Counted from the first letter of the stretch, positions 17,484 through 26,849 are shown. The stretch: DNA of 64,000 nt from Verrucomicrobiia bacterium DG1235 (GCA_000155695.1 DS990592.1:2162473-2226472); one strand, 5' to 3'. A program made the numbers and translations. Notes: generated by a model not told the origin, from the letters alone.

Positions 17484-18791
17484 ATGATGAACACCAAACG
17501 CGAAACCAAGATATTTCTCCTACTGGCCGCCGCTTTCCTCGGCTTCTACTTTCTTCCAGTCGGCCAGCCACGTTTCGACGCTGCCATCAACGAAGCGCTG
17601 CAGCTGACCAAGTGGTACGCCCGCGAACACGTGGTTCTCTGCCTACTCCCCGCCTTCTGGATCGCCGGGGGCATCGCCGCCTTCGTTTCCCAAGCCTCCG
17701 TTATGCGCTACCTCGGTCCCAAGGCGTCCAAGCCGCTCGCCTACGGCGTGGGCTCCGTCTCCGGCACCATCCTCGCCGTCTGTTCTTGTACCGTCCTACC
17801 TCTCTTCGCCGGCATCTACCGCATGGGGGCCGGCCTCGGCCCGGCCGCCGCCTTCCTCTATTCCGGCCCAGCGATCAACGCCCTTGCCATCATCCTCACC
17901 GCCAAAGTTCTCGGACTCCAGCTCGGACTCGCCCGCGCTATCGGCGCCATCGTCTTCAGTATCGTCATCGGCCTCGCCATGGCCTGGCTCTTCCGCAAGG
18001 AGGAAAAGCAAAAAGCTGCCAAAGCCGCCCAACTTCCCGACCCCGAAGCCACTCGACCGCTCTGGCAAACCGCCACCTTCTTCGCCACTATGGTCGGCAT
18101 CCTCGTCTTCGCCAACTGGGGTGGCGACCCCGACGGAGCTGGATTCTTTTCGACCGTCCACAACGTAAAATGGCTTCTCGTCGCCGCCCTCGCTAGCGTC
18201 TTCGCCCTCCAGCTCTGGCACTGGTACACCTTGCCGATCACAAAACTCTCCCTCGTCGCCGCCGCTATCCTGGCGACCGTCCTCCTCGTCCCGGCTCAAC
18301 CCATGTGGCCCTTCCTCGTCGGCACTCTTGGGCTCGCCTGGATCACCGCCGGGGCCGAAGGCGAAGCAGGCGAATGGTTCTCACAAACCTGGACCTACAC
18401 CAAGCAAATCATGCCCCTGCTGCTCGGCGGCGTGCTTGTGGCTGGACTCCTGCTCGGCCGCCCAGGCCACGAAGGCCTCATCCCGGTCAACTGGATCAGC
18501 CAATCCGTCGGCGGCAACTCTCTCGGGTCCAACGCCTTCGCCTCCGTCGCCGGCTCCCTCATGTACTTCGCCACCCTGACCGAAGTCCCCATTCTCCAAG
18601 GCCTGCTCGGTAGCGGCATGGGCTCCGGGCCCGCCCTCGCCCTGCTCCTCGCCGGCCCGGCCCTCAGCCTGCCCAACATGATCGTCATCAACACCATCAT
18701 CGGCCCCAAGAAAACCGCCGCCTACGTGGCCCTCGTCGTCGTCATGGCCACCCTCTCCGGCTGGGCCTACGGCACCTTCTTCGCCGCCTAA
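17484..18791 (+). CDS. COG0701 (DUF318/ArsP-type) permease
   Basis: Integral membrane protein of 435 residues with about ten predicted spans. The family hallmark C100-S-C102-T with VLPL after it lies in the first conserved half, with a matching second half (SLMYFATLTEVPILQGLL; GPALSLPNMIVI). Members near ArsR and thioredoxins export trivalent arsenicals or other thiol-reactive compounds. A cytoplasmic linker (KEEKQKAAKAAQ) separates the halves. The DNA from here to about 24.4 kb is very rich in C-ending codons (GCC, CTC), unlike the upstream island, which suggests separate acquisition. Confidence 0.82.
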   Translation: MMNTKRETKIFLLLAAAFLGFYFLPVGQPRFDAAINEALQLTKWYAREHVVLCLLPAFWIAGGIAAFVSQASVMRYLGPKASKPLAYGVGSVSGTILAVCSCTVLPLFAGIYRMGAGLGPAAAFLYSGPAINALAIILTAKVLGLQLGLARAIGAIVFSIVIGLAMAWLFRKEEKQKAAKAAQLPDPEATRPLWQTATFFATMVGILVFANWGGDPDGAGFFSTVHNVKWLLVAALASVFALQLWHWYTLPITKLSLVAAAILATVLLVPAQPMWPFLVGTLGLAWITAGAEGEAGEWFSQTWTYTKQIMPLLLGGVLVAGLLLGRPGHEGLIPVNWISQSVGGNSLGSNAFASVAGSLMYFATLTEVPILQGLLGSGMGSGPALALLLAGPALSLPNMIVINTIIGPKKTAAYVALVVVMATLSGWAYGTFFAA

Positions 18792-18818
18792 CAATTTCAC
18801 AAAAAGGAAAACCGTCCC

Positions 18819-20177
18819 ATGTCAGTCATACACTCACGCTTCCAAACGCTCCGCCTCATCGCCTCGACCCTCGCAATGGCCTGGCCCCTGCCAAGCGCCT
18901 TCGCCCAAGCCACCCTTTCCCCACAGGATTGCATCACCGAGACCTTGGCCAAAAACCCAGACCTCGCCGCCCTGCAAGCCCACGTCGCCCAGACTGACGC
19001 CGACGCCAGCTCCGCCGACGCCGAACGCCGCCCCCTACTCTCCCTCGGCGCCACCAGCCAGCACAACACCGCCCCAGTCCGCATCCGCCCCATCACCGCC
19101 AACAACCAAGCCGGCACCTTCTCCGAACACCTCTGGCGAGCCGACCTCGCTCTCGAGTGGACCCTAAACAGCGGCGGTCGCCTCTCCGCCGCCCAAACCG
19201 CCCGCAACCTCCTCGCCGAAGCCGCCCACGCCGACCTCCACTTCTTCCAACAACGCCTCGCCACCCGCGTCGCCCAATTCTACTTCAAACTCTCCGCCCA
19301 AGACGCCCTCGTCGCTTCCATCGAAAAATCCCTCGAATCCCTCCGCCAACAAGAAACCCGGATCGGCCAACTACTCGCCGAAGGCAAAGCCGCCGAGGTC
19401 GACCGCATGCGGGTCCAGGTCCAAGCCGCCGGCGTGCAGCAGCGTCTCATCGAGAGCCGCAACCTCCGCTCCACCCTTCACGCCACTCTCAACCTCCTCA
19501 TGGATCGCCCCCTCGACGATCCCTGGCAACCCGAGCCCGTCCTGGAAAAACACTCCGCTGCGCCCCCTCTCGTCGAAGCCGATCTGCCCGCTTCTGTCAC
19601 CGACCGCGGCGACCTCGAAGCCGCCCACCTGCGCGAATCCGCCACCGCCCGCCGCATCGACGAGGCCAAAGCCGCCCGTCGCCCCCAAGTCAAAGCCCTC
19701 GCCGCATGGGGCCCACGCGGCGACTGGGAAGGCCGCGAAAACTACGAAACCGGCTTCATCGGTCTCAGTGCCAATTGGTCCCTCTGGGACGGCGGCCGCG
19801 CTAAAGCCCGCCTCCTCGCCGCCCTACAGGAAAACGCCGCTGCCACCGCCCAAGAACGCAGCCTCCAAAACCAACGCCAACTCGAAATCGACAACGCCCA
19901 ACGCGACCTACGTGCCGCCCTCGAAAGCCTCGACGTCTCCCGCCTCGCCCGATCCACCGCCTCCGAGTCCCTACGCATCGAGCGCCGCAAGTACGAGCAA
20001 GGCAGCGGGGCCATCGTCGACGTGCTCGACGCCGAAGCCGCCTCCCTCGAATCCGAATCCCTTTACCGCCGCGCCCAAGCAAATCTGCTCACCAGCCAAG
20101 TCGCTCTCGACCTCGCCCTCGGCCGCGTATTCACCGCACAGGCCACCTGCACCTGCCTGCGCCAAACCAACAACTAG
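18819..20177 (+). CDS. TolC-family outer-membrane efflux protein
   Basis: Protein of 452 residues with a signal peptide (SAFAQA) and two related Ala/Leu/Arg-rich helical halves, as in TolC. Recognisable pieces are SPQDCITETLAKNPDLAALQAHV at the start of the first repeat and YETGFIGLSANWSLWDGGRAKARL at the strand that opens the second. It would form the outer duct for the RND pump encoded next. It starts 27 bases after the permease. Confidence 0.85.
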   Translation: MSVIHSRFQTLRLIASTLAMAWPLPSAFAQATLSPQDCITETLAKNPDLAALQAHVAQTDADASSADAERRPLLSLGATSQHNTAPVRIRPITANNQAGTFSEHLWRADLALEWTLNSGGRLSAAQTARNLLAEAAHADLHFFQQRLATRVAQFYFKLSAQDALVASIEKSLESLRQQETRIGQLLAEGKAAEVDRMRVQVQAAGVQQRLIESRNLRSTLHATLNLLMDRPLDDPWQPEPVLEKHSAAPPLVEADLPASVTDRGDLEAAHLRESATARRIDEAKAARRPQVKALAAWGPRGDWEGRENYETGFIGLSANWSLWDGGRAKARLLAALQENAAATAQERSLQNQRQLEIDNAQRDLRAALESLDVSRLARSTASESLRIERRKYEQGSGAIVDVLDAEAASLESESLYRRAQANLLTSQVALDLALGRVFTAQATCTCLRQTNN

Positions 20178-20202
20178 ACTCTCCCAACAAGAAAATTTCG
20201 CT

Positions 20203-21267
20203 ATGAAAACCACCCGCAACATCAGCCGCTTCCTCCAAACCGCCGCCTTCGCCGCCGCCAGCTTCATGCTCGCCGCCTGCAGCGACCCCGCCACCAAGTC
20301 CTCAAAAAACGCCCCGCCGCCGCCCGCCGTCGAAGTCGAGCAAATCCAACCCGCCCCCTTCGCCCGCACTCTCCAGCTAACCGGTTCCGTCGAGCCTACC
20401 CGCGTGGCCACCTTGTCCTCGCCCGCCGAGGGTCCCGTCCAAGATTGCGCCGTCCGCGAGGGCGACCGCGTCCGCCAAGGCGAAATCCTCCTCTCCATTG
20501 GCCGCCAAACCTCCGCCGCCGCCAACCTCCAATCCGCCCTCGAGGAAACCAAGCGCCAGCAACGCGAATTCGAGCGCATCAGCTCCCTCGTCGCCGAAAA
20601 AGCCCTGCCCGCCGACCAGCTCGACGCCGCCCGCGCCGCCCTCGAAAAAGCCCGGGCCGCCTATGCCCTCGCCGAGCAGGTCAGCGCCGACTACCAAGTG
20701 CCCGCCCCTTGGGACGGCATCGTCTCCCGCGTCCACGTTGCCGACGGCAAATACCTCTCCCCACGAGCCTCCCTCGTCGATCTCTTCGACCCCGCCAGCC
20801 TCGCCCTGCGCTTCCGCGTCCCCGAACAGCACGCCCTCGCCCTGCAGGAGGGCGACCAACTCGCCGCACGCTTCGACGCCTTCCCTGAAAAAACCTTCGA
20901 ACTCACCATCGTCCGCGCCTATCCGGAGCTCGACCGCCACCTGCGCCAACGAACCTTCGAAGCAACTCTCCCACTCGATCAAGCCGCCTTCCAGCCCGGC
21001 CTCTTCGCCCGCCTGCGCATCCCCCTCGAGCAAATTAACCAAGCCCTAACCGTCCCCGTCGAAGCTATCATCGAAAACGCCGACGGCACCGCATCCGTTT
21101 TCCAAATACAAAACGGCAAAGCCATCTCCACCTCCGTCACCCTCGGCTTCGAGCAAGACGGTCGCCGCTGGGTCAAAACCGGCCTCGTCCCCGGCGCCAC
21201 TGTCGCGGTCCGCGGCCTCGAACAGCTGCGCGACGGCCTCCCCGTCCGCCTCGCCCACGAAATCTAA
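20203..21267 (+). CDS. RND efflux periplasmic adaptor lipoprotein
   Basis: Membrane-fusion protein of 354 residues. An N-terminal signal ends in a lipobox (FMLAAC), then come the first lipoyl half (EGPVQDCAVREGDRVRQGEIL), a coiled-coil hairpin (ALEETKRQQREFERISSL ... LPADQLDAARAALEKARAAY), the second lipoyl half (VPAPWDGIVSRVHVADGKYL) and a beta-barrel. It would bridge the TolC protein and the inner-membrane pump. The start at 20203 is chosen because it gives the lipoprotein signal; the frame is open much further upstream through the tolC gene. Confidence 0.87.
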   Translation: MKTTRNISRFLQTAAFAAASFMLAACSDPATKSSKNAPPPPAVEVEQIQPAPFARTLQLTGSVEPTRVATLSSPAEGPVQDCAVREGDRVRQGEILLSIGRQTSAAANLQSALEETKRQQREFERISSLVAEKALPADQLDAARAALEKARAAYALAEQVSADYQVPAPWDGIVSRVHVADGKYLSPRASLVDLFDPASLALRFRVPEQHALALQEGDQLAARFDAFPEKTFELTIVRAYPELDRHLRQRTFEATLPLDQAAFQPGLFARLRIPLEQINQALTVPVEAIIENADGTASVFQIQNGKAISTSVTLGFEQDGRRWVKTGLVPGATVAVRGLEQLRDGLPVRLAHEI

Positions 21268-21300
21268 ACGCTCACATCATAACTCTCAAAATTTCCCGCC

Positions 21301-24300
21301 ATGCTGCGCCAAGCCATCAACAAACGTATCGCCACCGCCGTCATCGCCCTAGGCTTCGCCCTGATCGGCGCCATCAACCTGCGGCAGCTCCCGGTCGACT
21401 TCCTGCCCGATATCAAGTACCCGCTCATCAAGCTGAGCATCGTCTGGCGCGGCGCCACTCCCGACGATATCGACCGCAATCTAGCCGACCCCATCGAACG
21501 CCAGATGGCCTCCGTCGACGGCCTCGACTACCTCTCCTCCAGCAGCCTAGAAGGCCTCTACCAGCTCGATGTCAACTTCCGCTACGGCGTCGATGTCGAC
21601 GTCGCCTACCAGGACAGCCTCGCCGCCTTCCAGCGAGCCTTGCGCGACCTGCCAGCCGAAATCGATCCGCCGATCATCATCAAGGCCGACCCCTCCCAAT
21701 TGCCCGTCGTCCAAGTCGTATTCGAATCCAACCGACACGACCTCACCGAACTGCGCACCTGGATCGACACCTGGCTCTCCGACCGCCTACTCGCCGCCCA
21801 AGGCGTCGCCGCCGTGGACATCGCCGGCGGCCTAGAGCGCGAAATCCGCGTTCTCATAGACCCCGTCGCCCTTGAAAAACACGGCCTCAGCCTCGCCCGC
21901 GTCGAGCAGCGCCTCCGCGAGGAAAACGTGGAAATGCTCGGCGGCCGCGTCACCGGCGCCCACCAGGAAACCATCGTGCGCACCCTCGGCGAGTTCCGTG
22001 ACCTCGAAAGCATTCGCGACATCATCGTCGCCCGCAGCGCGTCCGGCCAACTGCGCTTGCGCGACATCGCCCGCGTCGAGGACGGCCACGAAGAACTACG
22101 CCTCATCACCCGCCTCGACGGACGCCCAGCGGTCAAGGTCAACATCATCAAGCAAGCCGACGCCAACACCGTGACCACCGTCGCGTCCCTCGAAGCCGCA
22201 CTCGAAACGCTCGCCCCCGCCTTCCCCACCGGCATCAGCTACGCCTTGGTGGAAAACCAGGCCGACTACATTGCCGATTCCATCGCCGGGGTACGCAACA
22301 CCGCCCTCGAAGCCGCCGTCCTCGTCGTGCTGACCTTCTTCCTCTTCCTCGGCAGCCCGCGCCAAGTCGCCATCATCGCTATCGTCCTACCCGTCACCCT
22401 GGCAGCCAATTTCTTCGTCATGAAGCTAGCAGGCTTCTCGCTCAACATCTTCTCGCTCGGCGGACTCGTCGTGGCCATCGGCGTCCTGCTCGACGCCTCC
22501 ACCGTCGTCCTCGAAAACATCACCCGCCTGCGAACCGAAAAACCAGACACGCCACTCCCTGAAATCGCCGAGTCAGGCACCAGCGAAGTAGGCGTCCCCT
22601 TGGTGGCAGCGACCCTCGCCTTCTTCGCCCTCTTCGTCCCCTTCCTCATCGTACCGGGTATGATCACCCTGCTCTTCCGCGAGCTAGTCCTTATCGTATT
22701 AAGCATCGTGATACTAAGCCGCCTCTGCGCCGTCTTTCTCGTCCCCATGCTGGCCGGCCGTTTTCTCCACCCCGCCTCCCAAGCCACGCAAGGTTGGAAC
22801 GAACGCTTCAACCTCTGGCTACGCCACCACTACAGCCGCAGTATCGACTTCGTCCTCGGCCACCGCCTCCTCACTTTCATCGGCTTCATTTTCATCCTCG
22901 CAGGCGGCGGCGTCGCCTTCCGCCACAGCGGCTCCGAGTTCCTGCCCGCCGTCGACGACGGGCGCATTATGGTCAAGGTCCGCATGCCGGCCGGCGCCGC
23001 ACTCGAACGCATGGACGCCATCAACCGCGAAATCGAACAGCTCGCCCTCGGCGATCCCCGCGTGGCCACCGTCTTCACCCTCACCGGCGGCGCCGTGCGC
23101 GGCCTCTACACCAGCAAGATCGGCAACGAGGGCCAAGTGGACATCGAACTCGTCCCAGCCGACCAGCGCGACATCACGACCACCGCTTACATCAGCGAAC
23201 TCCGGCCCAAAGTCGCCAAGCTGCTCGCTCCCGGCGCCCGCCTCATGGTCACCCAAGCCAAAATGCGCGGCATCCGCCAAGTCGGCCAAGCCGACATTGA
23301 AGTGGAGATCAACGGAGCCGAAATCGATACCCTCTTCCAAACCGCCACCCAAGTCGCCAACCGCCTCCGCCAACAGCCGAGTCTGACCAACGTGTATGTC
23401 TCCCTCGACTACAGCAAACCTGAGTGGCAGGTAGATATCGACCGCGTCCGCGCCGGCGAGCTGGGCCTCACCGTCGCCGGCATCGCCTCCACCCTGCGCG
23501 GCTACATCGGCGGCGACGTTATCACCCAGTACCGTGAGGGCAACGAACTCTACGACCTACGTGTCATCGTGCCGGAACGCTCCCTCGCCACCCGCGACGA
23601 CGTCGAAAACTTCACCCTAGCCCTCCCCAACGGCGGCTTCGCTCGCCTGCGCGACGTCGCCTCCGTGCGCTCCGCCACCGGACCGGTCGAGATCATCCGC
23701 CGCGACCAGGTCAAGCAAGTCATCGTCCGGGCCGACCCCTTCGAGACCGACCTCGCCTCCGCCCAAGCCGCCACCCGCGAAGCCCTCGCCGAGGTTGACT
23801 GGCCCGCCGGATACGTCTGGAGCATCAGCGGCAAAGCCCAGCAAATGGCCCAGATGCAAGGCATCGTAAAGCAGCTGCTCGCCTACGCCGTCTTCTTCTC
23901 CTTCCTCGTCCTGGCCGTCCAGTTCAACAGCCTGCGCTTCCCCTTCCTCGTCCTGCTGGCCATGCCCTTCTGCCTCGCCGGCATGGGCTACGGACTCTGG
24001 ATCGCCGGCCAGCCCTTCGGTGCCACCGTCATCATCGGCATCATGGTCGTGCTCGCCGCCAACGCCAACGACGCCGTCCTGCTCATCGATACCGCCGAAG
24101 GCCTTCGTAAAAACGGCCTTGCCGTCAAAGCCGCCACCCGCGAAGCGGCCATCCTGCGCATGCGCCCACGCCTAATGACCACCCTGCCCGTGATCCTTGG
24201 CTTCGTGCCCCTCGCCTTCGCCCTCGAAAGCGGCGGCGAACTCCTGCGCCCCATGGCCGCTGGAGCCATCGGCGGCCTCGCCATCGAAATCCTCGTCGCC

Positions 24301-24351
24301 CTCTACCTCGTCCCCGCCCTCTACACCCTCTTCAAAGGCAAGACAAAGTAA
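21301..24351 (+). CDS. RND-family efflux pump, inner-membrane subunit
   Basis: Proton-driven transporter of 1016 residues with the AcrB-like plan: first span, porter domain, span cluster, repeat. Landmarks are LPVDFLPDIKYPLIKLSIVW near the start, GGLVVAIGVLLDASTVVLEN in span 4 (the Asp pair region) and MVVLAANANDAVLLIDTAEG in the second half. It lacks the heavy-metal (HME) signature found in the other pumps of this window, so it more likely exports organic or organometal(loid) compounds. Its place behind ArsR and the permease suggests substrates formed under metalloid stress. Confidence 0.87.
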   Translation: MLRQAINKRIATAVIALGFALIGAINLRQLPVDFLPDIKYPLIKLSIVWRGATPDDIDRNLADPIERQMASVDGLDYLSSSSLEGLYQLDVNFRYGVDVDVAYQDSLAAFQRALRDLPAEIDPPIIIKADPSQLPVVQVVFESNRHDLTELRTWIDTWLSDRLLAAQGVAAVDIAGGLEREIRVLIDPVALEKHGLSLARVEQRLREENVEMLGGRVTGAHQETIVRTLGEFRDLESIRDIIVARSASGQLRLRDIARVEDGHEELRLITRLDGRPAVKVNIIKQADANTVTTVASLEAALETLAPAFPTGISYALVENQADYIADSIAGVRNTALEAAVLVVLTFFLFLGSPRQVAIIAIVLPVTLAANFFVMKLAGFSLNIFSLGGLVVAIGVLLDASTVVLENITRLRTEKPDTPLPEIAESGTSEVGVPLVAATLAFFALFVPFLIVPGMITLLFRELVLIVLSIVILSRLCAVFLVPMLAGRFLHPASQATQGWNERFNLWLRHHYSRSIDFVLGHRLLTFIGFIFILAGGGVAFRHSGSEFLPAVDDGRIMVKVRMPAGAALERMDAINREIEQLALGDPRVATVFTLTGGAVRGLYTSKIGNEGQVDIELVPADQRDITTTAYISELRPKVAKLLAPGARLMVTQAKMRGIRQVGQADIEVEINGAEIDTLFQTATQVANRLRQQPSLTNVYVSLDYSKPEWQVDIDRVRAGELGLTVAGIASTLRGYIGGDVITQYREGNELYDLRVIVPERSLATRDDVENFTLALPNGGFARLRDVASVRSATGPVEIIRRDQVKQVIVRADPFETDLASAQAATREALAEVDWPAGYVWSISGKAQQMAQMQGIVKQLLAYAVFFSFLVLAVQFNSLRFPFLVLLAMPFCLAGMGYGLWIAGQPFGATVIIGIMVVLAANANDAVLLIDTAEGLRKNGLAVKAATREAAILRMRPRLMTTLPVILGFVPLAFALESGGELLRPMAAGAIGGLAIEILVALYLVPALYTLFKGKTK

Positions 24352-24395
24352 CCATTCACTCAATACATAATCAAAAACCGACAATCAAAACGAAC

Positions 24396-24629
24396 ATGAA
24401 AACCATCCAAATACTCGGAACCGGCTGCGCTAAATGCAACCAGCTCACCGAAACCGCCAAAACCGCAGCCGACTCCCTCGGCCTTGAATACAAAATCGAG
24501 AAGATCACCGACATGATGCGCTTCGCCGAATTCGGCGTCATGTACACCCCCGCCCTCGCCGTCGACGGAGACCTCAAGGTCGCCGGGCGCGTCCCCACAC
24601 TCGAAGAAATGCAGAAAATCCTCGGTTAA
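24396..24629 (+). CDS. Small thioredoxin-like redox protein
   Basis: A 77-residue glutaredoxin-size protein: KTIQILGTGCAKCNQLTETA with a CxxC at the first helix, then MYTPALAVDGDLKVAGRVPT containing the cis-Pro (TP) loop. It matches the TM0996/MTH895 type of small thioredoxins often encoded with COG0701 permeases and ArsR. It would act as the cytosolic thiol reductant for the cluster. Confidence 0.87.
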   Translation: MKTIQILGTGCAKCNQLTETAKTAADSLGLEYKIEKITDMMRFAEFGVMYTPALAVDGDLKVAGRVPTLEEMQKILG

Positions 24630-24641
24630 CGAAGAATCCCA

Positions 24642-24737
24642 GCCGCAAGCGGACGGGGTATTTCCAATCCACCAAGGTAGCGGCCATCGTCCCCGATGGC
24701 CAATCCCTAGCTTACTTGCCGCAAGCCGCGGGGTATT
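24642..24737 (+). repeat. REP-like element (two half-sites around a hairpin)
   Basis: GCCGCAAGCGGACGGGGTATT (24642-24662) and GCCGCAAGCCGCGGGGTATT (24718-24737) are near-identical direct units flanking the hairpin GGCCATCG-TCCC-CGATGGCC (24682-24701). The design resembles the extragenic palindromes mobilised by RAYT transposases. It fills most of the gap between the two thioredoxin genes. Confidence 0.55.
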
Positions 24738-24762
24738 CTACACGAAACGAATAAAATCCGTC

Positions 24763-25215
24763 ATGAACTTACCACTACTCACACCCTTCATCCTAGCCGC
24801 CCTCCTCGCAGTCGGCTGTTCCAAGGAACCGCAAACCAACGCCGCCGCCGAGCCCTCCACATCGGCAAAGCCCGCGCTCGAACAGGCCGCCGCAACCAAG
24901 CCGCTGCCTCAGATGGTCAATCTCGGCGCGGACAAATGCGTCCCGTGCCGGCAAATGATTCCCGTTCGTCGTGAGATCGCGGAACAATACGCCGGAAAGC
25001 TCGAAGTAAGCTTCATCGACGTCTGGGCCGACCGCGAAGCGGGAAGCCAATACGGTATCCGCATCATACCGACACAAATCATACTCGACGCAAACGGTGA
25101 AGAACTCTTCCGCCACGAAGGCTACTGGCCGAAAGAAGAGATACGCGCCACCTTCGAGCAGATCAACCTCTTCGCTCCCAAGCAGCCCAACGACCAAATG
25201 CCGGACCAACCGTGA
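24763..25215 (+). CDS. Thioredoxin-like lipoprotein
   Basis: Exported protein of 150 residues. A signal with lipobox (LLAVGC) and an Ala/Thr/Pro linker precede a thioredoxin fold with the active site CVPCRQM, strand SFIDVWAD and cis-Pro loop IRIIPTQIILDANG. The membrane-anchored periplasmic thiol protein would be re-reduced by the CcdA-like protein encoded immediately after; the two reading frames overlap by four bases. Confidence 0.85.
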   Translation: MNLPLLTPFILAALLAVGCSKEPQTNAAAEPSTSAKPALEQAAATKPLPQMVNLGADKCVPCRQMIPVRREIAEQYAGKLEVSFIDVWADREAGSQYGIRIIPTQIILDANGEELFRHEGYWPKEEIRATFEQINLFAPKQPNDQMPDQP

Positions 25216-25916
25216 ATCTAGACGCCCTGTTTGAAACCCTAACCGGGGCCATGAGCCAAGCGCCTCTCGTAGCCATGGCTGCCGCCTTGGCATGGGGAGT
25301 TCTAAGCATCGCGCTCAGTCCCTGTCATCTTGCCAGCATTCCGCTCATCGTCGGTTTCCTGCAAGACGGGCGAGGAGCGACCAGCCCTCGACGCGCAGCC
25401 ATGCTATCTTCGATCTTCGCTCTCGGAATTCTCGCATCGATAGCGATAATCGGAGGATTAACCGCAGCAGCGGGTCGAATGCTTGGCGACCTAGGTCCAT
25501 GGGGCAACTATGCAGTTGCAATCGTATTTTTCGTCTTCGGCCTGCACTTGCTCGATTTTCTACCACTACCCGGCGGTTGGCGTCCCATGCCCAACGACTC
25601 GCGACGAGGCCCATGGGGAGCTTTCCTATTCGGTCTCGTCTTCGGCGTGGCCCTAGGACCCTGCACATTTGGATTTATGGCTCCCGTGCTCGGCGTCAGT
25701 TTTCAAGTAGCGCCTACCGCTCCAGCATTTGCCTTCGGGCTACTCGCCAGCTTTGGCCTAGGACATTGCCTCGTCATCGCCACAGCTGGGACATCAAGCA
25801 AGTGGCTACAAAACTGGCTGAACTGGCAAGGATCCACTCCGGGTGCCAAATGGCTGCGCCGCAGCTGCGGTGCCCTCGTCTGCGCTGGCGGCGTCTACCT
25901 AATTGCCACTGTCTGA
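25212..25916 (+). CDS. CcdA/DsbD-like transmembrane electron carrier
   Basis: Membrane protein of 234 residues with six predicted spans. The family Cys motifs are ALSPCHLASIPL in the first span and GVALGPCTFGFMAPV in the fourth, related by pseudo-symmetry. It passes electrons from cytosolic thioredoxin to periplasmic thiol proteins. The GTG start lies inside the stop of the thioredoxin lipoprotein (GTGA), so translation is coupled and the two are almost certainly partners. Confidence 0.83.
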   Translation: MNLDALFETLTGAMSQAPLVAMAAALAWGVLSIALSPCHLASIPLIVGFLQDGRGATSPRRAAMLSSIFALGILASIAIIGGLTAAAGRMLGDLGPWGNYAVAIVFFVFGLHLLDFLPLPGGWRPMPNDSRRGPWGAFLFGLVFGVALGPCTFGFMAPVLGVSFQVAPTAPAFAFGLLASFGLGHCLVIATAGTSSKWLQNWLNWQGSTPGAKWLRRSCGALVCAGGVYLIATV

Positions 25917-25945
25917 AACGACAGGACTGAACAACGCCCCCGTCG

Positions 25946-26437
25946 TTATTCTTGCTCGCCGATCCGCTTCACGTCCTCTTCGAACTTGAGGCGGTAGTTT
26001 CGCCAAAGTTTGTCGAACGGAAGAGCCGTTAACAGATCGATGCGTCGCGAAATCTGAAGAGCGACATGATTGAAGCGCTGATAGGTTTCCTCTTCCGTCC
26101 CGACAAAAGCCGCGGGATCGGGCGAACTCCAGTGAGCATTGATCGGCTGCCCCGGCAACATGGGGCACGTCTCGCGAGCATTGTCGCACACGGTGATCAC
26201 GATGTCGAAACGCTCGCCCTTGAACTCGTCCCACGACTTGCTTCGCGCCTCCGACACATCTGCATGGAAATGCTCTTTAAGAATATTGAGAGCTACAGGA
26301 TGAGGCTGCTCCTTCGGAGAGGAACCCGCGCTAAACGAAGCAAAGCTAATCGGGTCGCGCTTGCGCAAGATATACTCAGCCAAAATGCTGCGAGCGCTGT
26401 TGCCAGTGCAAAGGAAGAGGACTTTTAGTTTATCCAT
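25946..26437 (-). CDS. arsC: Arsenate reductase, LMW-PTP type
   Basis: Cytosolic reductase of 163 residues that converts arsenate to arsenite with thioredoxin as electron donor. The N-terminal P-loop is LFLCTGNSARS (C-x5-R type), and later Cys residues (VITVCDNARETCPMLPG) provide the relay disulfide seen in thioredoxin-coupled ArsC; the Asp of SSPDPA completes the fold. The start at 26437 (MDKLKV) fits the family; the frame is open further upstream. It follows arsR on the same strand, 37 bases apart. No arsenite pump (ArsB/ACR3) accompanies it, so the permease at 17.5 kb may serve. Confidence 0.9.
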   Translation of the reverse strand: MDKLKVLFLCTGNSARSILAEYILRKRDPISFASFSAGSSPKEQPHPVALNILKEHFHADVSEARSKSWDEFKGERFDIVITVCDNARETCPMLPGQPINAHWSSPDPAAFVGTEEETYQRFNHVALQISRRIDLLTALPFDKLWRNYRLKFEEDVKRIGEQE

Positions 26438-26474
26438 TTTAAGTTGAAGAGTTGATTTGGTAGATAGGCAAAAT

Positions 26475-26843
26475 TCACTCGGACGCCGACTCGCAGCACT
26501 GCTCCGTCGCAACGCAGGCCACGGAGGTATCGATCTTGGACAGACGCGCTTTGTCTTTCTTGAACTGGCTTTCGCCAAAAAGCAGGTCCTGCAAACAACG
26601 GAGGTTCTCCTCGAGCAAGGTATTCCGCTCAGAAGGGATTTCGTACACCGTCCAATTGTTGTACCGATAAGACTTCAGCAATCCGTTCCGCTTCATGAAG
26701 GCCAGTTGCTTGCTGATCTTTGACTGGGGCAACTGAAGAGCCTCCTGAACGTGACAAACGCACAACGGACACTCGCGCAGCAGATTCAATATCCGCAATC
26801 GCGCTTCATCGCAAAGGCACTTGTAGACAGAGACACAATTCAT
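26475..26843 (-). CDS. arsR: ArsR-family arsenic repressor
   Basis: Winged-helix repressor of 122 residues. The sensing motif ECPLCVCHVQEAL lies in the helix before the recognition helix (SKISKQLAFMKRNG), matching As(III)-responsive ArsR proteins. Extra Cys residues occur at the C-terminus (VACVATEQCC). It is the first gene of an arsR-arsC operon and has its own operator-promoter at 26850-26879. It is only distantly similar to the ArsR at 17.1 kb. Confidence 0.9.
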   Translation of the reverse strand: MNCVSVYKCLCDEARLRILNLLRECPLCVCHVQEALQLPQSKISKQLAFMKRNGLLKSYRYNNWTVYEIPSERNTLLEENLRCLQDLLFGESQFKKDKARLSKIDTSVACVATEQCCESASE

Positions 26844-26849
26844 AGGCCT

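Noticed and set aside
17111-18196. Long plus-strand frame through arsR and the permease
   Set aside because: It is a third-frame shadow of C-rich coding DNA; the product is a low-complexity Arg/Pro/Ser string, while the ArsR and permease frames have full family motifs.
22266-23373. Antisense frames within the RND pump gene
   Set aside because: They arise from GC-rich codons of the pump; no start context and no recognisable domain.
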